Notes: generated by a model not told the origin, from the letters alone. A DNA stretch of 6,729 nucleotides from Oscillospiraceae bacterium (GCA_900768735.1 CAAGDZ010000120.1:1-6729); one strand, 5' to 3'; shown: positions 1 through 6,585, counted from the first letter of the stretch. Numbers and translations: made by a program.

Positions 1-1998
1 AAGCAGGTAAGGGTAATTGTAGAAAACACCACCTTTACCGAGCCTGTGGACGGTGTTTATATTACTCCGGCGTGGACGGGCACTCTGCTCGACACATGGG
101 TAACACTGGAGGACAGCGACAATGGCATAACGGTGATTACAAAGGCTATTTCAGCAAAGGGTACGACCCAGACCGGCGCAGAGAGCAATTATATCACCGA
201 AATCGGCGGACTTAGTGCATACGACGGTGGCTGGATGAGCGGCTGGATGGGTACGCTAAACGACTGGTTTACCGATGAGGCGTTAAACGCCTATACAGTC
301 GCAAACGGAAAGCTTGCCGACGGTGACGAAATCCGCATGATGTACAGTATGAACTGGGGCGCAGACCTCGGCTATGACTGGAGTGGTGAGGACACCTCGC
401 TTAAAGCGATAAATACCGACGTGGGTACTTTGTCACCCGAGTTTTCTTCATCGGTATATGAATATACTCTCACGGTACCCTACGCTACAAGTGAAATCAC
501 TTTCCGCCCCGAGGCACTAAACAAAGCCTTTCAGGTGAAAACAACGCTTGCAGGAAAAGAAGTAAAGCTCAGCCGCCCTGTAGCAATATCCGACGGAGAT
601 ATTTTTACCGTGTCTGTAGCAGGTGTTACTTCATATAAGGTAACGGTAAAAGGCGACGGACTTCAGGACAGAAACGCAGTAGATAACGTAATCTCACTTA
701 TTGACAGCGCAGCGCAGGCTATGACCGAGGAGGCTCTGACAGCGGCAAGGCAGGCATACGATGCACTCGCCGATGAGCTGAAGGAAAACGTAACAAATTA
801 TGATACCCTGACCGCCGCAGAAGCGAGATTTGCTGAAATCGCGCTTATAAAGCAGGTGGGAGGAAACGCGGAAAAGAATTATGAGCTTACGGCTGAAAAG
901 CTTGCTGACAGCGCTATTTATCCGCTTTCTGATATAGGCGGCGAATGGACTTTGTTCGGTCTTGCCAGAGCCGACAAATTGAGCGACGAAAAGGCGGAGG
1001 AATATTACTCTGCACTCATAAATGCGATTGACGATATTGGAAGCGCAACACTCAGCCGCAAGGCTACCGACAACGCCCGCGTAGCGCTTGCGCTCTGCTC
1101 GATAAACAAAAATCCCGCGGATGTAAACGGCTATGATTTGTTAAAGCCGCTCTGCGACAAGGATTTTGCAGCAAAGCAGGGAATAAACGGCGTGATATTC
1201 GCATTGATAGCGCTTGACTGCACAGACTATGAAACCGATATACGCGGCGAGTATGTTAATTATCTTGTAGATAACATGACAGGCGGCGGCTGGGCACTTG
1301 CCGGTGACAAAGCCGACCCCGATGTTACGACGATGGCTTTACAGGCTCTATCTCCCTATTATGACAGAGAAAAGGTAAAGACCTCGGTAGATACTGCGCT
1401 CGACACCTTATCGGGTATGCTTGACGAAAACTGCCGCTTTACCTCCGGCTGTGAGGGTACGGCGCAGGCAATAATCGCGCTTTGCTCGCTCGGAATAAAC
1501 CCCGAGGAGGACGAGAGATTTATAAAGGAGGGCATAACGCTGATTGATGCGCTTAATTCCTACTACGGCGAAAGCGGCTTCTGCCACGTTCTCGGCGGAG
1601 AGGAAAATATGATGGCGACCGAGCAGGCGTTCCTCGCGCTTACTGCCTTTAATCGTCTGACAGACGGCAAGACCGCGCTGTATGATATGGAGGTAAAGAC
1701 AGCCGCTGATAATGAAAACAACGGCGAAACCTCCGGAGATAACGAGGATAACAGCAGTAATACCTTCGATGATAACAGCACCCCTGAGGACAGCGGCAAT
1801 TCGGATATCGACAACTCCGGGGAGAACTCAACTCCCGACAACAGCGGCACTTCTGAGGAAAACAGTACACCTGAAAACTCGGATATATCCTCCGATAACA
1901 ACACAAACCCCGCAACCGGCGTAATGCTCGGCGGTACAGGTACCCTTGCGGCGCTTGCGCTTCTGGGAGCGGCTTTTGTAATAAGAAAACGTAAATAA
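1..1998 (+). CDS. Wall-anchored surface protein with DUF4430, cadherin-like, helical and alpha/alpha-toroid domains (5' truncated)
   Basis: The frame is open from base 1, so the start and probably a signal peptide and more domains lie upstream; the GTG at 46 sits inside a DUF4430 domain and is not the start. Visible residues (codon 1 = base 1): DUF4430/transcobalamin C-terminal-like about 1-125 (ESNYITEIGG, SGWMGTLNDW, LADGDEIRMMYS); cadherin-like beta-sandwich about 133-220 (GTLSPEF, YEYTLTVP, YKVTV); a short helical domain about 221-281 (ARQAYDALADELKENVTNY); an alpha/alpha-toroid about 283-563 resembling prenyltransferase/squalene-cyclase repeats and the cobalamin-binding N-domain of intrinsic factor (GGWALAGDKADPDVTTMALQ, GFCHVLGG, MATEQAFLAL); an acidic Asn/Ser/Asp stalk about 564-635; then NPATG (636-640), a hydrophobic helix and RKRK, a typical sortase signal. 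The protein should be covalently attached to peptidoglycan, displaying a ligand-binding module. Corrinoid capture is inferred from the folds and from the ECF transporter genes downstream. Terpene-cyclase activity is unlikely for a secreted wall protein. Confidence 0.88.
   Translation, partial: KQVRVIVENTTFTEPVDGVYITPAWTGTLLDTWVTLEDSDNGITVITKAISAKGTTQTGAESNYITEIGGLSAYDGGWMSGWMGTLNDWFTDEALNAYTVANGKLADGDEIRMMYSMNWGADLGYDWSGEDTSLKAINTDVGTLSPEFSSSVYEYTLTVPYATSEITFRPEALNKAFQVKTTLAGKEVKLSRPVAISDGDIFTVSVAGVTSYKVTVKGDGLQDRNAVDNVISLIDSAAQAMTEEALTAARQAYDALADELKENVTNYDTLTAAEARFAEIALIKQVGGNAEKNYELTAEKLADSAIYPLSDIGGEWTLFGLARADKLSDEKAEEYYSALINAIDDIGSATLSRKATDNARVALALCSINKNPADVNGYDLLKPLCDKDFAAKQGINGVIFALIALDCTDYETDIRGEYVNYLVDNMTGGGWALAGDKADPDVTTMALQALSPYYDREKVKTSVDTALDTLSGMLDENCRFTSGCEGTAQAIIALCSLGINPEEDERFIKEGITLIDALNSYYGESGFCHVLGGEENMMATEQAFLALTAFNRLTDGKTALYDMEVKTAADNENNGETSGDNEDNSSNTFDDNSTPEDSGNSDIDNSGENSTPDNSGTSEENSTPENSDISSDNNTNPATGVMLGGTGTLAALALLGAAFVIRKRK
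1774..1884 (+). repeat. Degenerate NSTP(E/D)(D/N)S repeats in the wall-spanning stalk
   Basis: Three copies of an eight-residue unit lie in the stalk before the sorting signal: NSTPEDSG (1774-1797), NSTPDNSG (1825-1848) and NSTPENSD (1861-1884). The copies use different synonymous codons for the NSTP core, so the similarity is kept at protein level rather than being a fresh DNA duplication. An extended, acidic, Asn/Ser-rich segment here is typical of a spacer that carries the folded domains across the peptidoglycan. Confidence 0.7.
1906..1995 (+). other. C-terminal cell-wall sorting signal (NPATG, hydrophobic helix, RKRK)
   Basis: Codons 1906-1920 read NPATG. About 21 hydrophobic residues and the basic tail RKRK follow, ending at the stop at 1996. 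This tripartite layout is the sortase substrate signature. The first residue is Asn instead of the Leu of canonical LPXTG; (S/N)PxTG-type motifs are known from clostridial class B sortases such as that of Clostridioides difficile. No sortase gene is in the window. Confidence 0.85.
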
Positions 1999-2011
1999 AA
2001 CAATATTTGTC

Positions 2012-2040
2012 TTGCACCGTGCGGCATTATGATATATAAT
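2012..2040 (+). promoter_or_regulatory. Possible promoter TTGCAC-17-TATAAT for the DUF4430/ECF genes
   Basis: A perfect -10 hexamer TATAAT (2035-2040) lies 17 nt downstream of TTGCAC (2012-2017), which matches only the TTG half of the -35 consensus. Initiation would fall near 2047, leaving a leader of about 55 nt before the ATG at 2102. The -35 lies inside the left arm of the inverted repeat, and the right arm would be at the start of the transcript. A perfect -10 is not rare in AT-rich sequence, so confidence is moderate. Confidence 0.4.
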
Positions 2041-2062
2041 TGTAAATGCACGGTGCATTTTT
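2013..2062 (+). terminator. Probable intrinsic terminator: 10-bp perfect stem and T5
   Basis: TGCACCGTGC (2013-2022) is exactly complementary to GCACGGTGCA (2048-2057), and TTTTT (2058-2062) follows at once. This suits rho-independent termination of the surface-protein transcript. The 25-nt loop is long, but it contains a further small inverted repeat (ATTAT 2026-2030, ATAAT 2036-2040) that would shorten it. The same stretch also contains a possible promoter, so the arms might instead be an operator. Confidence 0.5.
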
Positions 2063-2101
2063 CTGCACACGGCATATTATCAAATCGTATAAGGAACATA
2101 G

Positions 2102-3049
2102 ATGATAGATTTTATTAAAAAATATAAATTTGTACTGCTGACGGCGGTTCTGCTGATAGCGGCGATAGTGCTTGTGTTCTTCTTTTCCGGTGGAGATATA
2201 ACAGCTGCCGACAGCGGAGATTCTTCGCAGTCTGTTCAGAGCACGGCAGATTTGACAACGGAGAATAGCGAAAATCCGCCGCAAAACAGCACATCATACC
2301 AAAGCTCCGCGGCAGATACTCAGGCTATATCCGAAACACCCGATACTAAGGCAACCTCGGCTGTATCATCCGTATCATCCGACGAAACAAGCGGTACGCC
2401 GAAGCCTGCCGATACTGCCGTGACGGACAGCACAGCGGCAACTGAGGAAAATACAGAGACCAAATCCGAGAGCATAAAGCCATCGGCTGTCACTACAAAA
2501 GCCACAACACCCGCACAGACGGCAAAGCCGCAAACTGTAGCAACAGCGGCAACAACAGCGGTCACAACCGCGAAAACGACCAAGCCTCCGCAGTCCTCCG
2601 TCAGTCTTACAAAACCCGATACAACAGCGGCGGACAGTCCTTCACCGGTAAAGTATGACAGCTACTGTGTGTTCAGGATAGATTGCAGTACGATACTTGA
2701 TAACATGGATAAGCTGGACAAAAATCTGGTGTCGTTTGTTCCGTCGGACGGTGTGATTTATGAGAGCGCCGAAGTCGGATTTAACAGCGGGGAGAGCGTT
2801 TTCGACATATTAAAACGCGTCTGCCGCGAAAACAATATTCAGATGGAAGCGTCTTTCACCCCCGCGTTCAACAGCTCGTATGTGGAGGGGATAAACAATC
2901 TGTACGAGTTTGACTGCGGAAGTGCCTCGGGCTGGGTGTACCATGTAAACGGAGAAGTGCCTAACGAGGGCTGTTCGCTTTATAAGGTAAATGACGGCGA
3001 TGTTGTAGAGTTTTTGTACACCTGCGACCTCGGTCTTGATATACAATAG
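2102..3049 (+). CDS. Membrane-tethered DUF4430 (transcobalamin C-terminal-like) protein
   Basis: 315 residues. The ATG is preceded by AAGGA (2091-2095) with 6-nt spacing. Residues 1-8 are basic (MIDFIKKYK), residues about 9-29 form one hydrophobic helix, and there is no lipobox cysteine, so this is a signal anchor or signal peptide. Residues about 33-184 are a low-complexity Ser/Thr/Ala/Pro stalk. Residues about 185-315 form a DUF4430 domain: SVFDILKRVC, YVEGINNLYEF, SGWVYHVNG, then VNDGDVVEFLYTC, with the Trp-Val-Tyr-x-Val-Asn-Gly and Asp-Gly-Asp-Val-Val signatures. The domain has six cysteines (189, 195, 241, 272, 291, 308), possibly disulphides. DUF4430 shares the beta-domain fold that closes over cobalamin in intrinsic factor and transcobalamin. 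Only 17 nt separate its stop from the ecfT start, so it is probably co-transcribed with the transporter and may pass ligand from the wall receptor to it. Function is inferred from fold and context. Confidence 0.85.
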   Translation: MIDFIKKYKFVLLTAVLLIAAIVLVFFFSGGDITAADSGDSSQSVQSTADLTTENSENPPQNSTSYQSSAADTQAISETPDTKATSAVSSVSSDETSGTPKPADTAVTDSTAATEENTETKSESIKPSAVTTKATTPAQTAKPQTVATAATTAVTTAKTTKPPQSSVSLTKPDTTAADSPSPVKYDSYCVFRIDCSTILDNMDKLDKNLVSFVPSDGVIYESAEVGFNSGESVFDILKRVCRENNIQMEASFTPAFNSSYVEGINNLYEFDCGSASGWVYHVNGEVPNEGCSLYKVNDGDVVEFLYTCDLGLDIQ

Positions 3050-3052
3050 ATG

Positions 3053-3069
3053 AAAGGAGCATGGCAGTG
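3053..3069 (+). promoter_or_regulatory. Shine-Dalgarno selecting the GTG start of ecfT
   Basis: AAAGGAG at 3053-3059 is separated by only one base from the ATG at 3061 but by seven from the in-frame GTG at 3067. Ribosome spacing therefore favours GTG, giving a protein two residues shorter that begins MRYFQPITAF. Confidence 0.7.
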
Positions 3070-3930
3070 AGATATTTTCAACCGATAACCGCGTTTGTGT
3101 ATTTTCTTGCGGTAATAATCATCACGGCGATAATACAAAATCCGTTTTTCATAGCCGCGTCGCTGCTTTGCTCGGCTGTCGCGGCGGTTATGATAAAGGG
3201 AATATCGGCGCTGAAAACGGCGGCGCATATCCTGCCGCTGTGCGCTTTTTCGATAATCATAAATCTGCTGTTTTCGAATGCGGGTGTGACGGCGCTGTTT
3301 TATCTACCGAACGGAAACGCAGTGACCGCCGAGTCGCTTATTTTCGCGGCTATGACCTCGCTTATGATGCTTGCGCTTATGATGTGGTTTATCAGCTTTA
3401 ACAACGTAATGACCACTGACAAGACCGTGTATCTTTTCGGTAGGGCTTTGCCGTCCTTCGGACTGCTTATCTCCATGACAATGAAATTTATTCCGCAGTT
3501 TGCCGCGCGGCTGAGACAGACCGCCGAGGCGCAGAGCTTTATCGGAAACGATATAAAAAACGGCAGCTTAAAATCCCGGCTGAAAAGCGCGCTTGACATA
3601 CTCTCAATCAGTATAACCGGCGCAATTGAGGGCGCGGCAGTCACCGCGCAGTCGATGAAAAACCGCGGCTACGGCACGGCACGCCGTATCTCGTATTCTA
3701 TCTACAGATTTACCGCAAAGGACGCGGCGGTGCTGTGCATAACGGTACTGCTTGCGGCGGCGGTATGCGTGCTTTCTTTTACGGGAAATATATCATATTC
3801 GTATTATCCGTTCTTTTCGGTGAGCGTTGACGGAATTTCGGCGGCGGGGTATGTCTGCTGGCTTTTGCTGTGCGCCGTACCCGTTATAATAAGTGCATGG
3901 GAGGAAATAAAGTGGAACTGTTTAAGCTAG
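3067..3930 (+). CDS. ecfT: ECF transporter transmembrane (T) component, EcfT/CbiQ family
   Basis: 287 residues from the GTG at 3067. EcfT is the membrane scaffold that links the two ATPases to the substrate-binding S-component. Hydrophobic helices lie about residues 6-25, 27-45, 50-70 and 90-112, with two more near the C-terminus (about 217-240 and 257-278). Between them is the cytoplasmic coupling region: MKFIPQFAARLRQTAEAQSF (139-158) aligns with the first EcfT coupling motif and AAVTAQSMKNRGYG, ending at G203, with the second. The usual Ala-Arg-Gly cores are altered here to AQS and NRG, a common kind of variation in the family. The 3' end overlaps the next gene by 19 nt, implying translational coupling. 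In predicted cobalamin ECF loci the equivalent subunit is called CbrV; that assignment is by context only. Confidence 0.88.
   Translation: MRYFQPITAFVYFLAVIIITAIIQNPFFIAASLLCSAVAAVMIKGISALKTAAHILPLCAFSIIINLLFSNAGVTALFYLPNGNAVTAESLIFAAMTSLMMLALMMWFISFNNVMTTDKTVYLFGRALPSFGLLISMTMKFIPQFAARLRQTAEAQSFIGNDIKNGSLKSRLKSALDILSISITGAIEGAAVTAQSMKNRGYGTARRISYSIYRFTAKDAAVLCITVLLAAAVCVLSFTGNISYSYYPFFSVSVDGISAAGYVCWLLLCAVPVIISAWEEIKWNCLS
3899..3914 (+). promoter_or_regulatory. Shine-Dalgarno selecting the GTG start of the ATPase/S fusion
   Basis: GGGAGGAA (3899-3906) ends near the ideal distance from the GTG at 3912: 7 nt after the GGAGG core. Upstream in-frame candidates at 3870 (GTG) and 3897 (ATG) have no ribosome binding site, and the ATG overlaps this one. 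Protein alignment also begins naturally here (MELFKLEHFGFTY). The site lies inside the end of ecfT. Confidence 0.8.
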
Positions 3931-6509
3931 AGCATTTCGGCTTTACCTATGCCGGGGGTGAAAAAAAGGCGCTTGACGATATATGCCTTACGGTAAACAG
4001 CGGCGAATTTATACTCGTCTGCGGACAGTCCGGAAGCGGAAAATCCACTCTGCTTTCCTGTCTCAAGGGCTGTGCCGGCGCGGGCGAGAAATGCGGGGAG
4101 ATATACAGCTTCGGCGAAAAAATGCGCGAGGATTTTTTATATCCCGATAAAATAGGCTACGTATCACAGCTACCCGATGAGCAGACCGTCACCGATAAGG
4201 TCTGGCACGAGCTTGCGTTCGGCGCGGAGAGTCTCGGACTACCGCAGTCGGTGATACGCTCGCGCATAGCGCAGACCGCGCTGTTTTTCGGTATCGAACA
4301 GCTTTTCGACAGGAAAACAAACGAGCTGTCCGGCGGACAAAAGCAGATGATAAATCTCGCCTCGGTGATGGTTATGCAGCCGCAGGTGCTACTGCTTGAC
4401 GAGCCTGTGTCACAGCTTGACCCTATTGCGGCGGCTGGTTTTATCAGCCTGCTTGTCCGCATAAACATGGAGCTGGGCACGGCGATAATCATAGCCGAGC
4501 ATAACCTACCGGCGCTGATGCCGGTGTGCGGCAGAATGATAGTGACCGACGGCGGAAAAATCATCGCATACGATTTACCGCGTAATATTCCTGCAATTCT
4601 GCGTGAAAAAAACCACCCGATGCTCCGCTCAATGCCTGCGGGTGTGCGTGCCAGCACGGCTGTGGGTGAAAATGTATGCCCATTGTCGGTAAATGAGGCT
4701 CGGATATGGTATAATGACTATGCACAAAAGCATACAATCTATAGAATGTCCGAAGAAAAAGCGGAAAATAAACAGCCTGACATCTGCGTAAAAATGCGTG
4801 ATGTCTGCTTCAGGTTTGAAAAAAACGGCGAGAACATAATAAATAAGCTTTCGCTTGATATTTACAAAAACGAGGTGCTTTGCATACTCGGAGGAAACGC
4901 CGCAGGAAAGACCACGCTTTTAAAGCTTATATGCGGTATTCTTTCCCCGCAGTCGGGAAGTATCGCGTTTACAGACTTTAAGGGTGGAGATGTAAAGGAA
5001 AAAATCGGCTATCTGCCGCAGAACCCCTCCGCGCTTTTCTCAAAATCAACGGTATATGAGGATATATCGAGCGTTTGTACCGAAAACCGCAATATCGGTG
5101 AAATAATCAGCCTGTGCCGCCTTGAACACCTCACAGACCGCCATCCTTATGATTTATCCGGCGGCGAAAGACAGCGCGCCGCGCTTGCAAAGCTGCTCGC
5201 AAAAGGCTTTGACATACTTGTGCTTGACGAGCCGAGCAAGGGACTGGATAATGATTATAAGACCTTGCTGTCGGCGATAATAGGGTATCTGAGAGAAAGC
5301 GGCAAAACTATTATCATAGTAAGCCACGACGCGGATTTCTGCGCCGAGAACGCCGACCGCTGTGCGATGCTTTTCGGCGGGGAGATTACCGTGAGCTGTG
5401 CGCCGAGGGAGTTTTTCACCGAGAACTTTTTCTTCACCACAGACGCGTCAAAGATAGCAAACGGAACGGCAGAGGGCGTATATACCACCCCTCAGCTTAT
5501 ATATTCCTGCTGTAAACAGGAGCCGCCGAAGGTCGAAATCAATATAGATACGAACAGCGATAATTCGGGTGACGCAATAAAAATTCCCTCGGAGGAAAAA
5601 AGCGGCGGTAAAAAGCGGTTATCGCCGATAAGAAAAATATGCACGATAACAGGCGCTGTGCTTGCAGCGGCGCTGATGCTGATAAACAGCGGACTTTTCC
5701 CCGCGGTACTGCCGTCCGAGCCGTTTTATCTGCCGTATCTTTTTCTGCTTGCGCCGATAATACTGCTGATAATCGGAATTGCATCGAAAAACCGTCTGCA
5801 AGTCCCGCCCGCACCGCGGAAAAAGAAGCCTGCCGATATAATAGCCGCTGTGACTGCAATAATAGTTATACCGCTTACTGCGGTATGCGGAGTGTTGTTT
5901 TTTGATAACAGAAAATATCTTTTTATCTCTCTGCTTATTCTTGCGGAGTGCCTTATTCCGTTTATATTGCTGTTTGAGCATAAAAAGCCGTCGGCAAAGG
6001 ATGTCGCCGTACTGGCACTTATGTGTGCGGCGGCTGTGGCGGGCAGAGAGCTGTTTTTCATGTTCCCACAGTTCAAGCCGACAGCGGCGCTGGTAATTGT
6101 CGCGGGAGCGGCATTCGGCGCACAGTCGGGCTTTCTGACGGGGGCGGTATCTATGCTGGTGTCCAATATGATGTTCGGTCAGGGAACCTGGACTCCGTGG
6201 CAGATGCTCGCTATGGGACTGGTCGGCTTTTTTGCGGGACTGATTTTTTCACGGCGGCGCTCGGCGGTCGCTTTGTGCATATACGGCTTTATCTCGGTGG
6301 TCGTGCTGTACGGCGGGATAATGAATATTTCCTCGGTGCTTATTTATCAAAGCAACGTAACTATCGGGCATATTCTCTCATATATAGCGTCGGGACTTCC
6401 CTTTGATATAATTCACGGCACGGCAACGGTTGTATTTTTACTGCTCGGAGGAACGCAGATTCTGGAGAAGTGCGAACGCGCAAAAGTCAAGTTCGGACTT
6501 TTTCAATAA
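3912..6509 (+). CDS. ECF transporter fusion: two ATPase domains, four extra helices and S-component
   Basis: 865 residues from the GTG at 3912. ATPase 1: Walker A GQSGSGKST (38-46), Q-loop Q86, signature LSGGQ (139-143), Walker B VLLLDE (E164), D-loop SQLDP, switch H197. ATPase 2: Walker A GGNAAGKTT (327-335), signature LSGGE (415-419), Walker B ILVLDE (E440), switch H472. Both sites look catalytically intact. After a polar linker come four hydrophobic helices (about 577-597, 605-625, 642-664, 669-689), then an ECF S-component of about six helices (695-865) with FKP (721-723), SNMMFGQGTWTPWQM (ends 765) and GLPFDIIHG (828-836). The protein would carry the two motor domains and the substrate-binding subunit of an importer on one chain, leaving only EcfT separate. 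Predicted cobalamin ECF systems have a duplicated ATPase (CbrU) and S-protein (CbrT); this could be a CbrU-CbrT fusion. The transporter type is secure, the vitamin specificity inferred. The four-helix insert is not part of the standard S fold. Confidence 0.9.
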   Translation: MELFKLEHFGFTYAGGEKKALDDICLTVNSGEFILVCGQSGSGKSTLLSCLKGCAGAGEKCGEIYSFGEKMREDFLYPDKIGYVSQLPDEQTVTDKVWHELAFGAESLGLPQSVIRSRIAQTALFFGIEQLFDRKTNELSGGQKQMINLASVMVMQPQVLLLDEPVSQLDPIAAAGFISLLVRINMELGTAIIIAEHNLPALMPVCGRMIVTDGGKIIAYDLPRNIPAILREKNHPMLRSMPAGVRASTAVGENVCPLSVNEARIWYNDYAQKHTIYRMSEEKAENKQPDICVKMRDVCFRFEKNGENIINKLSLDIYKNEVLCILGGNAAGKTTLLKLICGILSPQSGSIAFTDFKGGDVKEKIGYLPQNPSALFSKSTVYEDISSVCTENRNIGEIISLCRLEHLTDRHPYDLSGGERQRAALAKLLAKGFDILVLDEPSKGLDNDYKTLLSAIIGYLRESGKTIIIVSHDADFCAENADRCAMLFGGEITVSCAPREFFTENFFFTTDASKIANGTAEGVYTTPQLIYSCCKQEPPKVEINIDTNSDNSGDAIKIPSEEKSGGKKRLSPIRKICTITGAVLAAALMLINSGLFPAVLPSEPFYLPYLFLLAPIILLIIGIASKNRLQVPPAPRKKKPADIIAAVTAIIVIPLTAVCGVLFFDNRKYLFISLLILAECLIPFILLFEHKKPSAKDVAVLALMCAAAVAGRELFFMFPQFKPTAALVIVAGAAFGAQSGFLTGAVSMLVSNMMFGQGTWTPWQMLAMGLVGFFAGLIFSRRRSAVALCIYGFISVVVLYGGIMNISSVLIYQSNVTIGHILSYIASGLPFDIIHGTATVVFLLLGGTQILEKCERAKVKFGLFQ
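6482..6503 (+). terminator. Weak candidate terminator at the end of the ECF operon
   Basis: AAAAGTC (6482-6488) and GACTTTT (6496-6502) form a perfect 7-bp inverted repeat with a 7-nt loop, ending in a T5 run within the last codons of the transporter gene. The stem has only two G-C pairs, so it is weak. A second T-run (6539-6545) lies downstream without a convincing hairpin before it. Confidence 0.25.
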
Positions 6510-6558
6510 ATTCGCGTCAATCCGACTTTAAACGACAATTTTTTTGTAATTATTTTGG

Positions 6559-6585
6559 TTTTTCGTGTTGAACTTCGTCGAAAAA
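6559..6585. promoter_or_regulatory. Inverted repeat TTTTTCG-13-CGAAAAA over the -35 box
   Basis: TTTTTCG (6559-6565) and CGAAAAA (6579-6585) are perfectly complementary arms flanking the -35 hexamer of the promoter at 6568-6596. The position fits a repressor operator, but arms made mostly of A and T can arise by chance. Confidence 0.3.

Noticed and set aside
46..48. GTG at 46 as the start of the surface protein
   Set aside because: The frame is open upstream to base 1, the GTG falls within the DUF4430 domain, and no signal peptide follows it. The gene is simply cut by the window edge.
283..1689. Toroid domain as an active terpene or squalene cyclase
   Set aside because: The domain is in a secreted, wall-anchored protein next to DUF4430 and I see no convincing DxDD-type catalytic motif. 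A ligand-binding toroid fits better.
1563..2099. Minus-strand reading frame of 178 codons, with overlapping ones to 2284
   Set aside because: It lies opposite the stalk and sorting-signal codons, is low-complexity Ser/Val/Leu as expected from the complement of Asn/Ser/Glu codons, and shows no ribosome binding site or domain.
1999..2101. Cobalamin riboswitch in the gap before the DUF4430 gene
   Set aside because: The gap is about 100 nt, too short for the usual cobalamin aptamer, and I see no B12-box-like core. A riboswitch, if any, would be upstream of the window.
4157..4657. Minus-strand reading frame of 166 codons
   Set aside because: It lies entirely opposite the first ATPase domain, whose motifs are intact; its Cys/Ser-rich composition is that of a shadow frame.
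4707..4748. Extended -10 (TGG-TATAAT) and in-frame ATG at 4746 between the two ATPase domains, as an internal start for the second half
   Set aside because: There is no suitably spaced -35 and no ribosome binding site before the ATG. The reading frame is continuous and the linker looks normal.
6023..6406. Plus-strand out-of-frame reading frame of 127 codons within the S-component
   Set aside because: It overlaps a clearly coding membrane domain in another frame, and its Gly/Arg-rich translation resembles no protein.
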